Shown: positions 10,901 through 25,600 of the stretch, one piece after another
Position numbering within the stretch: position 1 is the first letter of the stretch
Layout of the letters: every line of letters begins with the position of its first letter
DNA from: Humulus lupulus
Taxonomy: Eukaryota > Streptophyta > Magnoliopsida > Rosales > Cannabaceae
Reading direction: 5' to 3'
Assembly (NCBI RefSeq): GCF_963169125.1
Contig: NC_084795.1
Location: 190,190,214 to 190,254,213, forward strand
DNA: 64,000 bases
Notes under the pieces: model-generated
What the model was told of the DNA's origin: nothing
The model's input: only the letters and a program-made list of their open reading frames with translations
The model's database searches: none
Translations under genes and position numbers: made by a program

Positions 10901-13900
10901 CAATATCTCGTGCTCTTTAAGAAAAACAACGATCAATCGATTTAAGTTAAGTTCTAAGTTTTATGACCTGGTTATTTCCAGGGACTTAATATGAAAACTT
11001 AGTTCGTGTTAACTTTTATCAATATCTCGTGCTCTTTAAGAAAAACAACGATCAATCGATTTAAGTTCACTTCTATGTTTTATGACCTGGTTATTTCAAG
11101 GAACTTAATTTGAAAACTTAATTCGTGTTAACTTTTATCAATATCTCGTGCTCTTTAAGAAAAACAACGATCAATCGATTTAAGTTAACTTCTAAGTTTT
11201 ATGACCTGGTTATTTCCAGGAACTTAATTTGAAAACTTAGTTCGTGTTAACTTTTATCAATATCTCGTGCTCTTTAAGAAAAACAACGATCAATCGATTT
11301 AAGTTAACTTCTAAGTTTTATGACCTGGTTATTTCCAGGGACTTAATTTGAAAACTTAGTTCGTGTTAACTTTTATCAATATCTCGTGCTCTTTAAGAAA
11401 GACAACGATCAATCCATTTAAGTTAACTTCTAAGTTTTATGACCTGGTTATTTCCAAGAACTTAATTTGAAAAATTAGTTCTTGTTAATTATTATACTTA
11501 TCTCGTGCTCTTTAAAAAATCAACGATCAATCGATTGAAGTTAACTTCTAAGTTTTATGACCTGGTTATTTCCAGGAATTTAATTTGAAAACTTAGTTCG
11601 TGTTAACTTTTATCAATATCTCGTGCTCTTTAAGAAAAACAACGATCAATCGATTTAAGTTAACTTCTAAGTATTATGACCTGGTTATTTCTAGGAACTT
11701 AATTTGAAAAGTTACTTCGTGTTAACTTTTATCAATATCTCGTGCTCTTTAAGAAAAACAACGATCAATCGATTTAAGTTAACTTCTAAGTTTTATGACC
11801 TGGTTATTTCCAGGAACTTAATTTGAAAACTTACTTCGTGTTAACTTTTATCATTATCTCGTGCTCTTTAAGAAAAACAACGATCAATCGATTTAAGTTA
11901 ACATCTATGTTTTATGACCTGGTTATTTCCAGGAACTTAATTTGAAAACTTAGTTCGTGGTAACTTTTATCATTATCTCGTGCTCTTTAAGAAAAACAAC
12001 GATCAATCGATTTAAGTTAACTTCTAAGTTTTATGACCTGGTTATTTCCAGGGACTTAATTTGAAAACTTAGTTCGTGTTAACTTTTATCAATATCTCGT
12101 GCTCTTTAAGAAAAACAACGATCAATCGATTTAAGTTCACTTCTACGTTTTATGACCTGGTTATTTCAAGGAACTTAGTTTGAAAACTTAGTTCGTGTTA
12201 ACTTTTATCAATATCTCGTGCTCTTTAAGAAAAACAACGATCAATCGATTTAAGTTAACTTCTAAGTTTTATGACCTGGTTATTTCCAGGAACTTAATTT
12301 GAAAACTTAGTTCGTGTTAACTTTTATCAATCTCTCGTGCTCTTTAAGAAAAACAACGATCAATCGATTTAAGTTAACTTCTAAGTTTTATGACCTGGTT
12401 ATTTCCAGGGACTTAATTTGAAAACTTAGTTCGTGTTAACTTTTATCAATATCTCGTGCTCTTTAAGAAAGACAACGATCAATCCATTTAAGTTAACTTC
12501 TAAGTTTTATGACCTGGTTATTTCCAAGAACTTAATTTGAAAAATTAGTTCTTGTTAATTATTATACTTATCTCGTGCTCTTTAAAAAATCAACGATCAA
12601 TCGATTGAAGTTAACTTCTAAGTTTTATGACCTGGTTATTTCCAGGAATTTAATTTGAAAACTTAGTTCGTGTTAACTTTTATCAATATCTCGTGCTCTT
12701 TAAGAAAAACAACGATCAATCGATTTAAGTTAACTTCTAAGTATTATGACCTGGTTATTTCTAGGAACTTAATTTGAAAACTTACTTCGTGTTAACTTTT
12801 ATCAATATCTCGTGCTCTTTAAGAAAAACAACGATCAATCGATTTAAGTTAACTTCTAAGTTTTATGACCTGGTTATTTCCAGGAACTTAATTTGAAAAC
12901 TTACTTCGTGTTAACTTTTATCATTATCTCGTGCTCTTTAAGAAAAACAACGATCAATCGATTTAAGTTAACATCTATGTTTTATGACCTGGTTATTTCC
13001 AGGAACTTAATTTGAAAACTTAGTTCGTGCTAACTTTTATCAATATCTCGTGCTCTTTAAGAAAAACAACGATCAATCGATTTAAGTTAACTTCTAAGTT
13101 TTATGACCTGGTTATTTCCAGGAACTTAATTTGAAAACTTAGTTCGTATTAACTTTTATCAATATCTCGTGCTCTTTAAGAAAACCAACGATCAATCGAT
13201 TTATGTTAACTTCTAAGTTTTATGGCCTGGTTTTTTCCAGGGACTTAATTTGAAAACTTAGTTCGTGTTAACTTTTATCAATATCTCGTGCTCTTTAAGA
13301 AAAACAACGATAAATCGATTTAAGTTAACTTCTAAGTTTTATGACCTGGTTATTTCCAGGGACTTAATATGAAAACTTAGTTCGTGTTAACTTTTATCAA
13401 TATCTCGTGCTCTTTAAGAAAAACAACGATCAATCGATTTAAGTTCACTTCTATGTTTTATGACCTGGTTATTTCAAGGAACTTAATTTGAAAACTTAGT
13501 TCGTGTTAACTTTTATCAATATCTCGTGCTCTTTAAGAAAAACAAAGATCAATCGATTTAAGTTAACTTCTAAGTTTTATGACCTGGTTATTTCCAGGAA
13601 CTTAATTTGAAAACTTAGTTCGTGTTAACTTTTATCAATATCTCGTGCTCTTTAAGAAAAACAACGATCAATCGATTTAAGTTAACTTCTAAGTTTTATG
13701 ACCTGGTTATTTCCAGGGACTTAATTTGAAAACTTAGTTCGTGTTAACTTTTATCAATATCTCGTGCTCTTTAAGAAAGACAACGATCAATCCATTTAAG
13801 TTAACTTCTAAGTTTTATGACCTGGTTATTTCCAAGAACTTAATTTGAAAAATTAGTTCTTGTTAATTATTATACTTATCTCGTGCTCTTTAAAAAATCA

Positions 13901-14160
13901 ACGATCAATCGATTGAAGTTAACTTCTAAGTTTTATGACCTGGTTATTTCCAGGAATTTAATTTGAAAACTTAGTTCGTGTTAACTTTTATCAATATCTC
14001 GTGCTCTTTAAGAAAAACAACGATCAATCGATTTAAGTTAACTTCTAAGTATTATGACCTGGTTATTTCTAGGAACTTAATTTGAAAACTTACTTCGTGT
14101 TAACTTTTATCAATATCTCGTGCTCTTTAAGAAAAACAACGATCAATCGATTTAAGTTAA
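4640..14160 (+). repeat. HOR block with alternating 11-monomer (1308 bp) and 9-monomer (1070 bp) units
   Basis: The marker GTTCTTGTTAAT occurs at 5651, 6959, 8029, 10170, 11478, 12548 and 13856. The intervals are 1308, 1070, 2141, 1308, 1070 and 1308 bp, i.e. 11, 9, 18, 11, 9 and 11 monomers, each unit including one 118-bp monomer. A second marker, TTATGGCC, at 5018, 6326, 8704, 10845 and 13223 gives 1308, 2378, 2141 and 2378. The larger period is therefore an 11+9 composite of 2378 bp, interrupted by one rearranged 18-monomer unit around 8.0-10.2 kb. Near 9.3-9.6 kb the monomer order changes, where a unit seems to have been joined out of register. Copies differ by few substitutions, suggesting recent expansion. 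Confidence 0.9.
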
Positions 14161-14514
14161 CTTCTAAGTTTTATGACCTGGTTATTTCCAGGAACTTAAT
14201 TTGAAAAATTAGTTCGTGGTAACTATTATCAATATCTCGTGCTCTTTAAGAAAAACAACGATCAATCGATTGAAGTTAACTTCTAAGTTTTATGACGTGG
14301 TTATTACCAGGAACTTAATTTGATAACTTAGTTTGTGTTAACTTATATCAATATCTCGTGCTCTTTAAGAAAAACAACGATCAATCGATTTAAGTTAACT
14401 TCTAAGTTTTATGACCTGGTTATTTCCAGAAACTTAATTTGAAAACTTAGTTCGTGTTAACTATTATCAATATCTCGTGCTCTTTAAGAAAAACAACGAT
14501 CAATCGATTTAAGT

Positions 14515-15140
14515 TAACTTCTAAGTTTTATGACCTGGTTATTTCCAGGAACTTAATTTGAAAAATTAGTTCGTGTTAACTTTTATCAATATCTCGTGCT
14601 CTTTAAGAAAAACAACGATCAATCGATTTAAGTTAACTTCTAAGTTTTATGACCTGGTTATTTCCAGGAACTTAATTTGAAAACTTAGTTCGTGTTAACT
14701 TTTATCAATATCTCGTGCACTTTAAGAAAAACAACGATCAATCGATTTAAGTTAACTTCTAAGTTTTATGACCTGGTTATTTCTAGGAGCTTAATTTGAA
14801 AACTTAGTTCGTGTTAAATTTTATCAATATCTCGTGCTCTTTAAGAAAAACAACGATCAATCGATTTAAGTTCACTTCTATGTTTTATGACCAGGTCATT
14901 TCCAGGAACTTAATTGGAAAACTTAGTTCGTGTTAACTTTTATCAATATCTCGTGCTCTTTAAGAAAAACAACGATCGATCGATTTAAGTTAACTTCTAA
15001 GTTTTATGACCTAGTTATTTCCAGGAACTTAATTTGAAAACTTAGTTCGTGTTAACTTTTATCAATATCTCGTGCTCTTTAAGAAAAACAACGATCAATC
15101 GATTTAAGATAACTTCTAAGTTTTATGACCTGGTTATTAC
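14515..15140 (+). repeat. dispersed variant-monomer cassette, copy 2 (shortened)
   Basis: The run matches copy 1 in order: AAAAATTAG; GTGCACTTTAAG; CTAGGAGC; GTTCAC with GGTCATTT and AATTGGAAAAC (TGGAAA at 14915); GATCGATCGATTT; ACCTAGTT; AAGATAAC. It then departs into a monomer with ATTACCAGG and TTGATAAC instead of the TCCATTTAAG pair. The GGTCATTT and GATCGATCG variants are shared only with copy 3, so copies 2 and 3 are closest relatives. Confidence 0.8.
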
Positions 15141-15719
15141 CAGGAACTTAATTTGATAACTTAGTTCGTGTTAACTTTTATCAATATCTCGTGCTCTTTA
15201 AGAAAAACAACGATCAATCGATTTAAGTTAACTTCTAAGTATTATGACCTGGTTATTTCTAGGAAATTAATTTGAAAACTTAGTTCGTGTTAACTATTAT
15301 CAATATCTCGTGCTCTTTAAGAAAAACAACAATCAATCGATTTAAGTTAACTTCTAAGTTTTATGACCTGGTTATTTCCAGGAACATAATTTGAAAACTT
15401 AGTTCGTGTTAACTTTTATCAATATCTCGTGCTCTTTAAGAAAACAACGATCAATCGATTGAAGTTAACTTCTATGTTTTATGACCTGGTTATTTCCAGG
15501 AACTTTATTTGAAAACTTAGTTCGTGTTAACTTTTATCAATATCTCGTGCTCTTTAAGAAAAACAACGATCAATCGATTTAAGTTAACTTCTAAGTTTTA
15601 TGACCTGGTTATTTCCAGGAACTTAATTTGAAAACTTAGTTCGTGTTAACTATTATCAATATCTCGTGCTCTTTAAGAAAAACAACGATCAATCGATTTA
15701 AGTTAACTTTTAAGTTTTA

Positions 15720-18700
15720 TGACCTGGTTATTTCCAGGAACTTAATTTGAAAAATTAGTTCGTGGTAACTATTATCAATATCTCGTGCTCTTTAAGAAAA
15801 ACAACGATCAATCGATTGAAGTTAACTTCTAAGTTTTATGACCTGGTTATTTCCAGGGACTTAATTTGAAAACTTACTTCGTGTTAACTTTTATCATTAT
15901 CACGTGCTCTTTAAGAAAAACAACGATCAATCGATTTAAGTTAACTTCTAAGTTTTATGACCTGGTTATTTCCAGGAACTTAATTTGAAAAATTAGTTCG
16001 TGTTAACTATTATCAATATCTCGTGCTCTTTAAGAAAAACAACGATCAATCGATTGAAGTGAACTTCTAAGTTTTATGACCTGGTTATTACCAGGAACTT
16101 AATTTGATAACTTAGTTCGTGTTAACTTTTATCAATATCTCGTGCTCTTTAAGAAAAACAACGATCAATCGATTTAAGTTAACTTCTAAGTATTATGACC
16201 TGGTTATTTCTAGGAAATTAATTTGAAAACTTAGTTCGTGTTAACTATTATCAATATCTCGTGCTCTTTAAGAAAAACAACAATCAATCGATTTAAGTTA
16301 ACTTCTAAGTTTTATGACCTGGTTATTTCCAGGAACTTAATTTGAAAACTTAGTTCGTGTTAACTTTTATCAATATCTCGTGCTCTTTAAGAAAAACAAC
16401 GATCAATCGATTTAAGTCAACTTCTAAGTTTTATGACCTGGTTATTTCCAGGGACTTAATTTGAAATCTTAGTTCGTGTTAACTTTTATCAATATCTCGT
16501 GCTCTTTAAGAAAAACTACGATCAATCGATTTAAGTTAACTTCAAAGTTTTATGACCTGGTTATTTCCAGGGACTTAATTTGAAATCTTAATTCGTGTTA
16601 ACTTTTATCAATATCTCGTGCTCTTTAAGAAAAACAACGATCATTCGATTTAAGTTAACTTCTAAGTTTTATGACCTGGTTATTTCCAGGAACTTAATTT
16701 GAAACTTAGTTCGTGTTAACTATTATCAATATCTCGTGCTCTTTAAGAAAAACAACGATCAATCGATTTAAGTTAACTTCTAAGTTTTAAGACCTAGTTA
16801 TTTCCAGGGACTTAATTTGAAAACTTAGTTCGTGTTAACTTTTATCAATATCTCGTGCTCTTTAAGAAAAACAACAATCAATCGATTTAAGTTAACTTCT
16901 AAGTTATATGACCTGGTTATTTCCAGGAACTTAATTTGAAAAATTAGTTCGTGTTTACTTTTATCAATATCTCGTGCTCTTTAAGAAAAACAACGATCAA
17001 TCGATTTAAGTTAACATCTATGTTTTATGACCTGGTTATTTCCAGGAACTTAATTTGAAAACTTAGTTCGTGTTAACTTTTATCAAAATCTCGTGCTCTT
17101 TAAGAAAAACAACGATCAATCGATTTAAGTTAACTTCAAAGTTTTATGACCTGGTAATTTCTAGGAACTTAATTTGAAAACTTAATTCGTTATAACTTTT
17201 ATCAATATCTCGTGCTCTTTAAGAAAAACAACGATCATTCGATTTAAGTTAACTTCTAAGTATTATGACCTGGTTATTTCCAGGAACTTAATTTAAAAAC
17301 TTAGTTCGTGTTAACTTTTATCAATATCTCGTGCTCTTTAAGAAAAACAACGATCAATCGATTTAAGTTAACTTCTAAGTTTTATAACCTGGTTATTTCC
17401 AGGAGCTTAATTTGAAAACTTAGTTCGTGTTAACTATTATCAATATCTCGTGCTCTTTAAGAAAAAAAACGATCAATCGATTTAAGTTAACTTCTAAGTT
17501 TTATGACGTGGTTATTTCCAGGAACTTAATTTAAAAACTTAGTTCGTGTTAACTTTTATCAATATCTCGTGCTCTTTAAGAAAAACAACGATCAATCGAT
17601 TTAAGTTAACTTCTAAGTTTTATGACCTGGTTATTTCCAGGAACTTAATTTGAAAAATTAGTTCGTGGTAACTATTATCAATATCTCGTGCTCTTTAAGA
17701 AAAACAACGATCAATCGATTGAAGTTAACTTCTAAGTTTTATGACCTGGTTATTTCCAGGGACTTAATTTGAAAACTTACTTCGTGTTAACTTTTATCAT
17801 TATCACGTGCTCTTTAAGAAAAACAACGATCAATCGATTTAAGTTAACTTCTAAGTTTTATGACCTGGTTATTTCCAGGAACTTAATTTGAAAAATTAGT
17901 TCGTGTTAACTATTATCAATATCTCGTGCTCTTTAAGAAAAACAACGATCAATCGATTGAAGTGAACTTCTAAGTTTTATGACCTGGTTATTACCAGGAA
18001 CTTAATTTGATAACTTAGTTCGTGTTAACTTTTATCAATATCTCGTGCTCTTTAAGAAAAACAACGATCAATCGATTTAAGTTAACTTCTAAGTATTATG
18101 ACCTGGTTATTTCTAGGAAATTAATTTGAAAACTTAGTTCGTGTTAACTATTATCAATATCTCGTGCTCTTTAAGAAAAACAACAATCAATCGATTGAAG
18201 TTAACTTCTAAGTTTTATGACCTGGTTATTTCCAGGAACTTAATTTGAAAACTTAGTTCGTGTTAACTTTTATCAATATCTCGTGCTCTTTAAGAAAAAC
18301 AACGATCAATCGATTTAAGTCAACTTCTAAGTTTTATGACCTGGTTATTTCCAGGGACTTAATTTGAAATCTTAGTTCGTGTTAACTTTTATCAATATCT
18401 CGTGCTCTTTAAGAAAAACTACGATCAATCGATTTAAGTTAACTTCAAAGTTTTATGACCTGGTTATTTCCAGGGACTTAATTTGAAATCTTAATTCGTG
18501 TTAACTTTTATCAATATCTCGTGCTCTTTAAGAAAAACAACGATCATTCGATTTAAGTTAACTTCTAAGTTTTATGACCTGGTTATTTCCAGGAACTTAA
18601 TTTGAAACTTAGTTCGTGTTAACTATTATCAATATCTCGTGCTCTTTAAGAAAAACAACGATCAATCGATTTAAGTTAACTTCTAAGTTTTAAGACCTAG

Positions 18701-19500
18701 TTATTTCCAGGGACTTAATTTGAAAACTTAGTTCGTGTTAACTTTTATCAATATCTCGTGCTCTTTAAGAAAAACAACAATCAATCGATTTAAGTTAACT
18801 TCTAAGTTATATGACCTGGTTATTTCCAGGAACTTAATTTGAAAAATTAGTTCGTGTTTACTTTTATCAATATCTCGTGCTCTTTAAGAAAAACAACGAT
18901 CAATCGATTTAAGTTAACATCTATGTTTTATGACCTGGTTATTTCCAGGAACTTAATTTGGAAACTTAGTTCGTGTTAACTTTTATCAAAATCTCGTGCT
19001 CTTTAAGAAAAACAACGATCAATCGATTTAAGTTAACTTCAAAGTTTTATGACCTGGTAATTTCTAGGAACTTAATTTGAAAACTTAATTCGTTATAACT
19101 TTTATCAATATCTCGTGCTCTTTAAGAAAAACAACGATCATTCGATTTAAGTTAACTTCTAAGTATTATGACCTGGTTATTTCCAGGAACTTAATTTAAA
19201 AACTTAGTTCGTGTTAACTTTTATCAATATCTCGTGCTCTTTAAGAAAAACAACGATCAATCGATTTAAGTTAACTTCTAAGTTTTATAACCTGGTTATT
19301 TCCAGGAGCTTAATTTGAAAACTTAGTTCGTGTTAACTATTATCAATATCTCGTGCTCTTTAAGAAAAAAAACGATCAATCGATTTAAGTTAACTTCTAA
19401 GTTTTATGACGTGGTTATTTCCAGGAACTTAATTTAAAAACTTAGTTCGTGTTAACTTTTATCAATATCTCGTGCTCTTTAAGAAAAACAACGATCAATC
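15720..19500 (+). repeat. HOR: two tandem 1903-bp (16-monomer) units
   Basis: TATCACGTGCTC is at 15901 and 17804, and TTCGTTATAAC at 17186 and 19089; both pairs are 1903 bp apart. The order of all intervening variants agrees: TTGATAAC, GAAATTAATTTG, CAACAATC, GTCAAC, AACTACG, a 118-bp monomer with GAAACTTAG, TTAAGACCTAG, GTGTTTAC, ATCAAAATC, GATAACCTGG with GGAGC, and AATTTAAAAAC. One single-base difference is GGAAACTT for GAAAACTT near 18.96 kb. Confidence 0.9.
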
Positions 19501-22250
19501 GATTTAAGTTAACTTCTAAGTTTTATGACCTGGTTATTTCCAGGAACTTAATTTGAAAACTTAGTTCGTGTTAACTTTTATCAATATCTCGTGCACTTTA
19601 AGAAAAACAACGATCAATCGATTTAAGTTAACTTCTAAGTTTTATGACCTGGTTATTTCTAGGAGCTTAATTTGAAAACTTAGTTCGTGTTAAATTTTAT
19701 CAATATCTCGTGCTCTTTAAGAAAAACAACGATCAATCGATTTAAGTTCACTTCTATGTTTTATGACCTGGTCATTTCCAGGAACTTAATTGGAAAACTT
19801 AGTTCGTGTTAACTTTTATCAATATCTCGTGCTCTTTAAGAAAAACAACGATCGATCGATTTAAGTTAACTTCTAAGTTTTATGACCTAGTTATTTCCAG
19901 GAACTTAATTTGAAAACTTAGTTCGTGTTAACTTTTATCAATATCTCGTGCTCTTTAAGAAAAACAACGATCAATCGATTTAAGATAACTTCTAAGTTTT
20001 ATGACCTGGTTATTTCCAGGGACTTAATTTGAAAACTTAGTTCGTGTTAACTTTTATCAATATCTCGTGCTCTTTAAGAAAAACAACGATCAATCCATTT
20101 AAGTTAACTTCTAAGTTTTATGACCTGGTTATTTCTAGGAACTTAATTTGAAAACTTAGTTCGTGTTAACTATTATCAATAACTCGTGCTCTTTAAGAAA
20201 AACAACGATCAATCCATTTAAGTTAACTTCTAGGTTTTATGACCTGGTTATTTCCAGGAACTTAATTTGAAAAATTAGTTCGTGTTAATTATTATACTTA
20301 TCTCGTGCTCTTTAAAAAATCAACGATCAATCGATTGAAGTTAACTTCTAAGTATTATGACCTGGTTATTTCCAGGAATTTAATTTGAAAACTTAGTTCG
20401 TGTTAACTTTTATCAATATCTCGTGCTCTTTAAGAAAAACAATGATCAATCGATTTAAGTTAACTTCTAAGTATTATGACCTGGTTATTTCTAGGAACTT
20501 AATTTGAAAACTTACTTCGTGTTAACTTTTATCAATATCTCGTGATCTTTAAGAAAAACAACGATCAATCGATTTAAGTTAACTTCTAAGTTTTATGACC
20601 TGGTTATTTCTAGGAACTTAATTTGAAAACTTAGTTCGTGTTAACTTTTATCAATATCTCGTGCTCTTTAAGAAAAACAACGATCAATCGATTTAAGTTA
20701 ACTTCTAAGTATTATGACCTGGTTTTTTCCAAGGACTTAATTTGAAAACTTAGTATTTGTTAACTTTTATCAATATCTCGTGCTCTTTAAGAAAAACAAC
20801 GATCAATCGATTTAAGTTAACTTCTAAGTTTTATGACCTGGTTATTTCCAGGAACTTAATTTGAAAAATTAGTTCGTGTTAATTATTATACTTATCTCGT
20901 GCTCTTTAAAAAAACAACGATCAATCGATTGAAGTTAACTTCTATGTTTTATGACCTGGTTATTTCCAGGAACTTTATTTGAAAAATTAGTTCGTGTTAA
21001 CTTTTATCAATATCTCGTGCTCTTTAAGAAAAACAACGATCAATCGATTTAAGTTAACTTCTAAGTTTTATGACCTGGTTATTTCCAGGAACTTAATTTG
21101 AAAACTTAGTTCGTGTTAACTATTATCAATATCTCGTGCTCTTTAAGAAAAACAACGATCAATCGATTTAAGTTAACTTCTAAGTTTTATGACCTGGTTA
21201 TTTCCAGGAACTTAATTTGAAAAATTAGTTCGTGGTAACTATTATCAATATCTCGTGCTCTTTAAGAAAAACAACGATCAATCGATTGAAGTTAACTTCT
21301 AAGTTTTATGACGTGGTTATTACCAGGAACTTAATTTGATAACTTAGTTTGTGTTAACTTATATCAATATCTCGTGCTCTTTAAGAAAAACAACGATCAA
21401 TCGATTTAAGTTAACTTCTAAGTTTTATGACCTGGTTATTTCCAGAAACGTAATTTGAAAACTTAGTTCGTGTTAACTATTATCAATATCTCGTGCTCTT
21501 TAAGAAAAACAACGATCAATCGATTTAAGTTAACTTCTAAGTTTTATGACCTGGTTATTTCCAGGAACTTAATTTAAAAAATTAGTTCGTGTTAACTATT
21601 ATCAATATCTCGTGCTCTTTAAGAAAAACAACGATCAATCGATTGAAGTGAACTTCTAAGTTTTATGACCTGGTTATTACCAGGAACTTAATTTGATAAC
21701 TTAGTTCGTGTTAACTTTTATCAATATCTCGTGCTCTTTAAGAAAAACAACGATCAATCGATTTAAGTTAACTTCTAAGTATTATGACCTGGTTATTTCT
21801 AGGAAATTAATTTGAAAACTTAGTTCGTGTTAACTATTATCAATATCTCGTGCTCTTTAAGAAAAACAACAATCAATCGATTTAAGTTAACTTCTAAGTT
21901 TTATGACCTGGTTATTTCCAGGAACTTAATTTGAAAACTTAGTTCGTGTTAACTTTTATCAATATCTCGTGCTCTTTAAGAAAACAACGATCAATCGATT
22001 GAAGTTAACTTCTATGTTTTATGACCTGGTTATTTCCAGGAACTTTATTTGAAAACTTAGTTCGTGTTAACTTTTATCAATATCTCGTGCTCTTTAAGAA
22101 AAACAACGATCAATCGATTTAAGTTAACTTCTAAGTTTTATGACCTGGTTATTTCCAGGAACTTAATTTGAATACTTAGTTCGTGTTAACTATTATCAAT
22201 ATCTCGTGCTCTTTAAGAAAAACAACGATCAATCGATTTAAGTTAACTTT
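19490..22250 (+). repeat. dispersed cassette, copy 3, start of a ~2.76-kb segment repeated 14.4 kb away
   Basis: The cassette is followed by further monomers that also match the region from about 33.88 to 36.64 kb in order: CAATGATCAATCG, GTGATCTTTAAG, AACTTTATTT, GACGTGG with ATTACCAGG and TTATATCAAT, CCAGAAAC, GAAGTGAAC. TGGAAAAC at 19791 pairs with 34183, an offset of 14392 bp (121 monomers less small deletions). One monomer near 20.7 kb (CTGGTTTTTTCCAAGG, TAGTATTTG) is private to this copy. Confidence 0.82.
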
Positions 22251-22679
22251 TAAGTTTTATGACCTGGTTATTACCAGGAACTTAATTTGATAACTTAGTT
22301 CGTGTTAACTTTTATCAATATCTCGTGCTCTTTAAGAAAAACAACGATCAATCGATTTAAGTTAACTTCTAAGTATTATGACCTGGTTATTTCTAGGAAA
22401 TTAATTTGAAAACTTAGTTCGTGTTAACTATTATCAATATCTCGTGCTCTTTAAGAAAAACAACAATCAATCGATTTAAGTTAACTTCTAAGTTTTATGA
22501 CCTGGTTATTTCCAGGAACTTAATTTGAAAACTTAGTTCGTGTTAACTTTTATCAATATCTCGTGCTCTTTAAGAAAACAACGATCAATCGATTGAAGTT
22601 AACTTCTATGTTTTATGACCTGGTTATTTCCAGGAACTTTATTTGAAAACTTAGTTCGTGTTAACTATTATCAATATCT

Positions 22680-25600
22680 CGTGCTCTTTAAGAAAAACAA
22701 CGATCAATCGATTGAAGTGAACTTCTAAGTTTTATGACCTGGTTATTACCAGGAACTTAATTTGATAACTTAGTTCGTGTTAACTTTTATCAATATCTCG
22801 TGCTCTTTAAGAAAAACAACGATCAATCGATTTAAGTTAACTTCTAAGTATTATGACCTGGTTATTTCTAGGAAATTAATTTGAAAACTTAGTTCGTGTT
22901 AACTATTATCAATATCTCGTGCTCTTTAAGAAAAACAACAATCAATCGATTTAAGTTAACTTCTAAGTTTTATGACCTGGTTATTTCCAGGAACTTAATT
23001 TGAAAACTTAGTTCGTGTTAACTTTTATCAATATCTCGTGCTCTTTAAGAAAAACAACGATCAATCGATTTAAGTCAACTTCTAAGTTTTATGACCTGGT
23101 TATTTCCAGGGACTTAATTTGAAATCTTAGTTCGTGTTAACTTTTATCAATATCTCGTGCTCTTTAAGAAAAACTACGATCAATCGATTTAAGTTAACTT
23201 CAAAGTTTTATGACCTGGTTATTTCCAGGGACTTAATTTGAAATCTTAATTCGTGTTAACTTTTATCAATATCTCGTGCTCTTTAAGAAAAACAACGATC
23301 ATTCGATTTAAGTTAACTTCTAAGTTTTATGACCTGGTTATTTCCAGGAACTTAATTTGAAACTTAGTTCGTGTTAACTATTATCAATATCTCGTGCTCT
23401 TTAAGAAAAACAACGATCAATCGATTTAAGTTAACTTCTAAGTTTTAAGACCTAGTTATTTCCAGGGACTTAATTTGAAAACTTAGTTCGTGTTAACTTT
23501 TATCAATATCTCGTGCTCTTTAAGAAAAACAACAATCAATCGATTTAAGTTAACTTCTAAGTTATATGACCTGGTTATTTCCAGGAACTTAATTTGAAAA
23601 ATTAGTTCGTGTTTACTTTTATCAATATCTCGTGCTCTTTAAGAAAAACAACGATCAATCGATTTAAGTTAACATCTATGTTTTATGACCTGGTTATTTC
23701 CAGGAACTTAATTTGAAAACTTAGTTCGTGTTAACTTTTATCAAAATCTCGTGCTCTTTAAGAAAAACAACGATCAATCGATTTAAGTTAACTTCAAAGT
23801 TTTATGACCTGGTAATTTCTAGGAACTTAATTTGAAAACTTAATTCGTTATAACTTTTATCAATATCTCGTGCTCTTTAAGAAAAACAACGATCATTCGA
23901 TTTAAGTTAACTTCTAAGTATTATGACCTGGTTATTTCCAGGAACTTAATTTAAAAACTTAGTTCGTGTTAACTTTTATCAATATCTCGTGCTCTTTAAG
24001 AAAAACAACGATCAATCGATTTAAGTTAACTTCTAAGTTTTATAACCTGGTTATTTCCAGGAGCTTAATTTGAAAACTTAGTTCGTGTTAACTATTATCA
24101 ATATCTCGTGCTCTTTAAGAAAAACAACGATCAATCGATTTAAGTTAACTTCTAAGTTTTATGACCTGGTTATTTCCAGGAACTTAATTTGAAAACTTAG
24201 TTCGTGTTAACTATTATCAATATCTCGTGCTCTTTAAGAAAAACAACGATCAATCGATTTAAGTTAACTTTTAAGTTTTATGACCTGGTTATTTCCAGGA
24301 ACTTAATTTGAAAAATTAGTTCGTGGTAACTATTATCAATATCTCGTGCTCTTTAAGAAAAACAACGATCAATCGATTGAAGTTAACTTCTAAGTTTTAT
24401 GACCTGGTTATTTCCAGGGACTTAATTTGAAAACTTACTTCGTGTTAACTTTTATCATTATCACGTGCTCTTTAAGAAAAACAACGATCAATCGATTTAA
24501 GTTAACTTCTAAGTTTTATGACCTGGTTATTTCCAGGAACTTAATTTGAAAAATTAGTTCGTGTTAACTATTATCAATATCTCGTGCTCTTTAAGAAAAA
24601 CAACGATCAATCGATTGAAGTGAACTTCTAAGTTTTATGACCTGGTTATTACCAGGAACTTAATTTGATAACTTAGTTCGTGTTAACTTTTATCAATATC
24701 TCGTGCTCTTTAAGAAAAACAACGATCAATCGATTTAAGTTAACTTCTAAGTATTATGACCTGGTTATTTCTAGGAAATTAATTTGAAAACTTAGTTCGT
24801 GTTAACTATTATCAATATCTCGTGCTCTTTAAGAAAAACAACAATCAATCGATTTAAGTTAACTTCTAAGTTTTATGACCTGGTTATTTCCAGGAACTTA
24901 ATTTGAAAACTTAGTTCGTGTTAACTTTTATCAATATCTCGTGCTCTTTAAGAAAAACAACGATCAATCGATTTAAGTCAACTTCTAAGTTTTATGACCT
25001 GGTTATTTCCAGGGACTTAATTTGAAATCTTAGTTCGTGTTAACTTTTATCAATATCTCGTGCTCTTTAAGAAAAACTACGATCAATCGATTTAAGTTAA
25101 CTTCAAAGTTTTATGACCTGGTTATTTCCAGGGACTTAATTTGAAATCTTAATTCGTGTTAACTTTTATCAATATCTCGTGCTCTTTAAGAAAAACAACG
25201 ATCATTCGATTTAAGTTAACTTCTAAGTTTTATGACCTGGTTATTTCCAGGAACTTAATTTGAAACTTAGTTCGTGTTAACTATTATCAATATCTCGTGC
25301 TCTTTAAGAAAAACAACGATCAATCGATTTAAGTTAACTTCTAAGTTTTAAGACCTAGTTATTTCCAGGGACTTAATTTGAAAACTTAGTTCGTGTTAAC
25401 TTTTATCAATATCTCGTGCTCTTTAAGAAAAACAACAATCAATCGATTTAAGTTAACTTCTAAGTTATATGACCTGGTTATTTCCAGGAACTTAATTTGA
25501 AAAATTAGTTCGTGTTTACTTTTATCAATATCTCGTGCTCTTTAAGAAAAACAACGATCAATCGATTTAAGTTAACATCTATGTTTTATGACCTGGTTAT

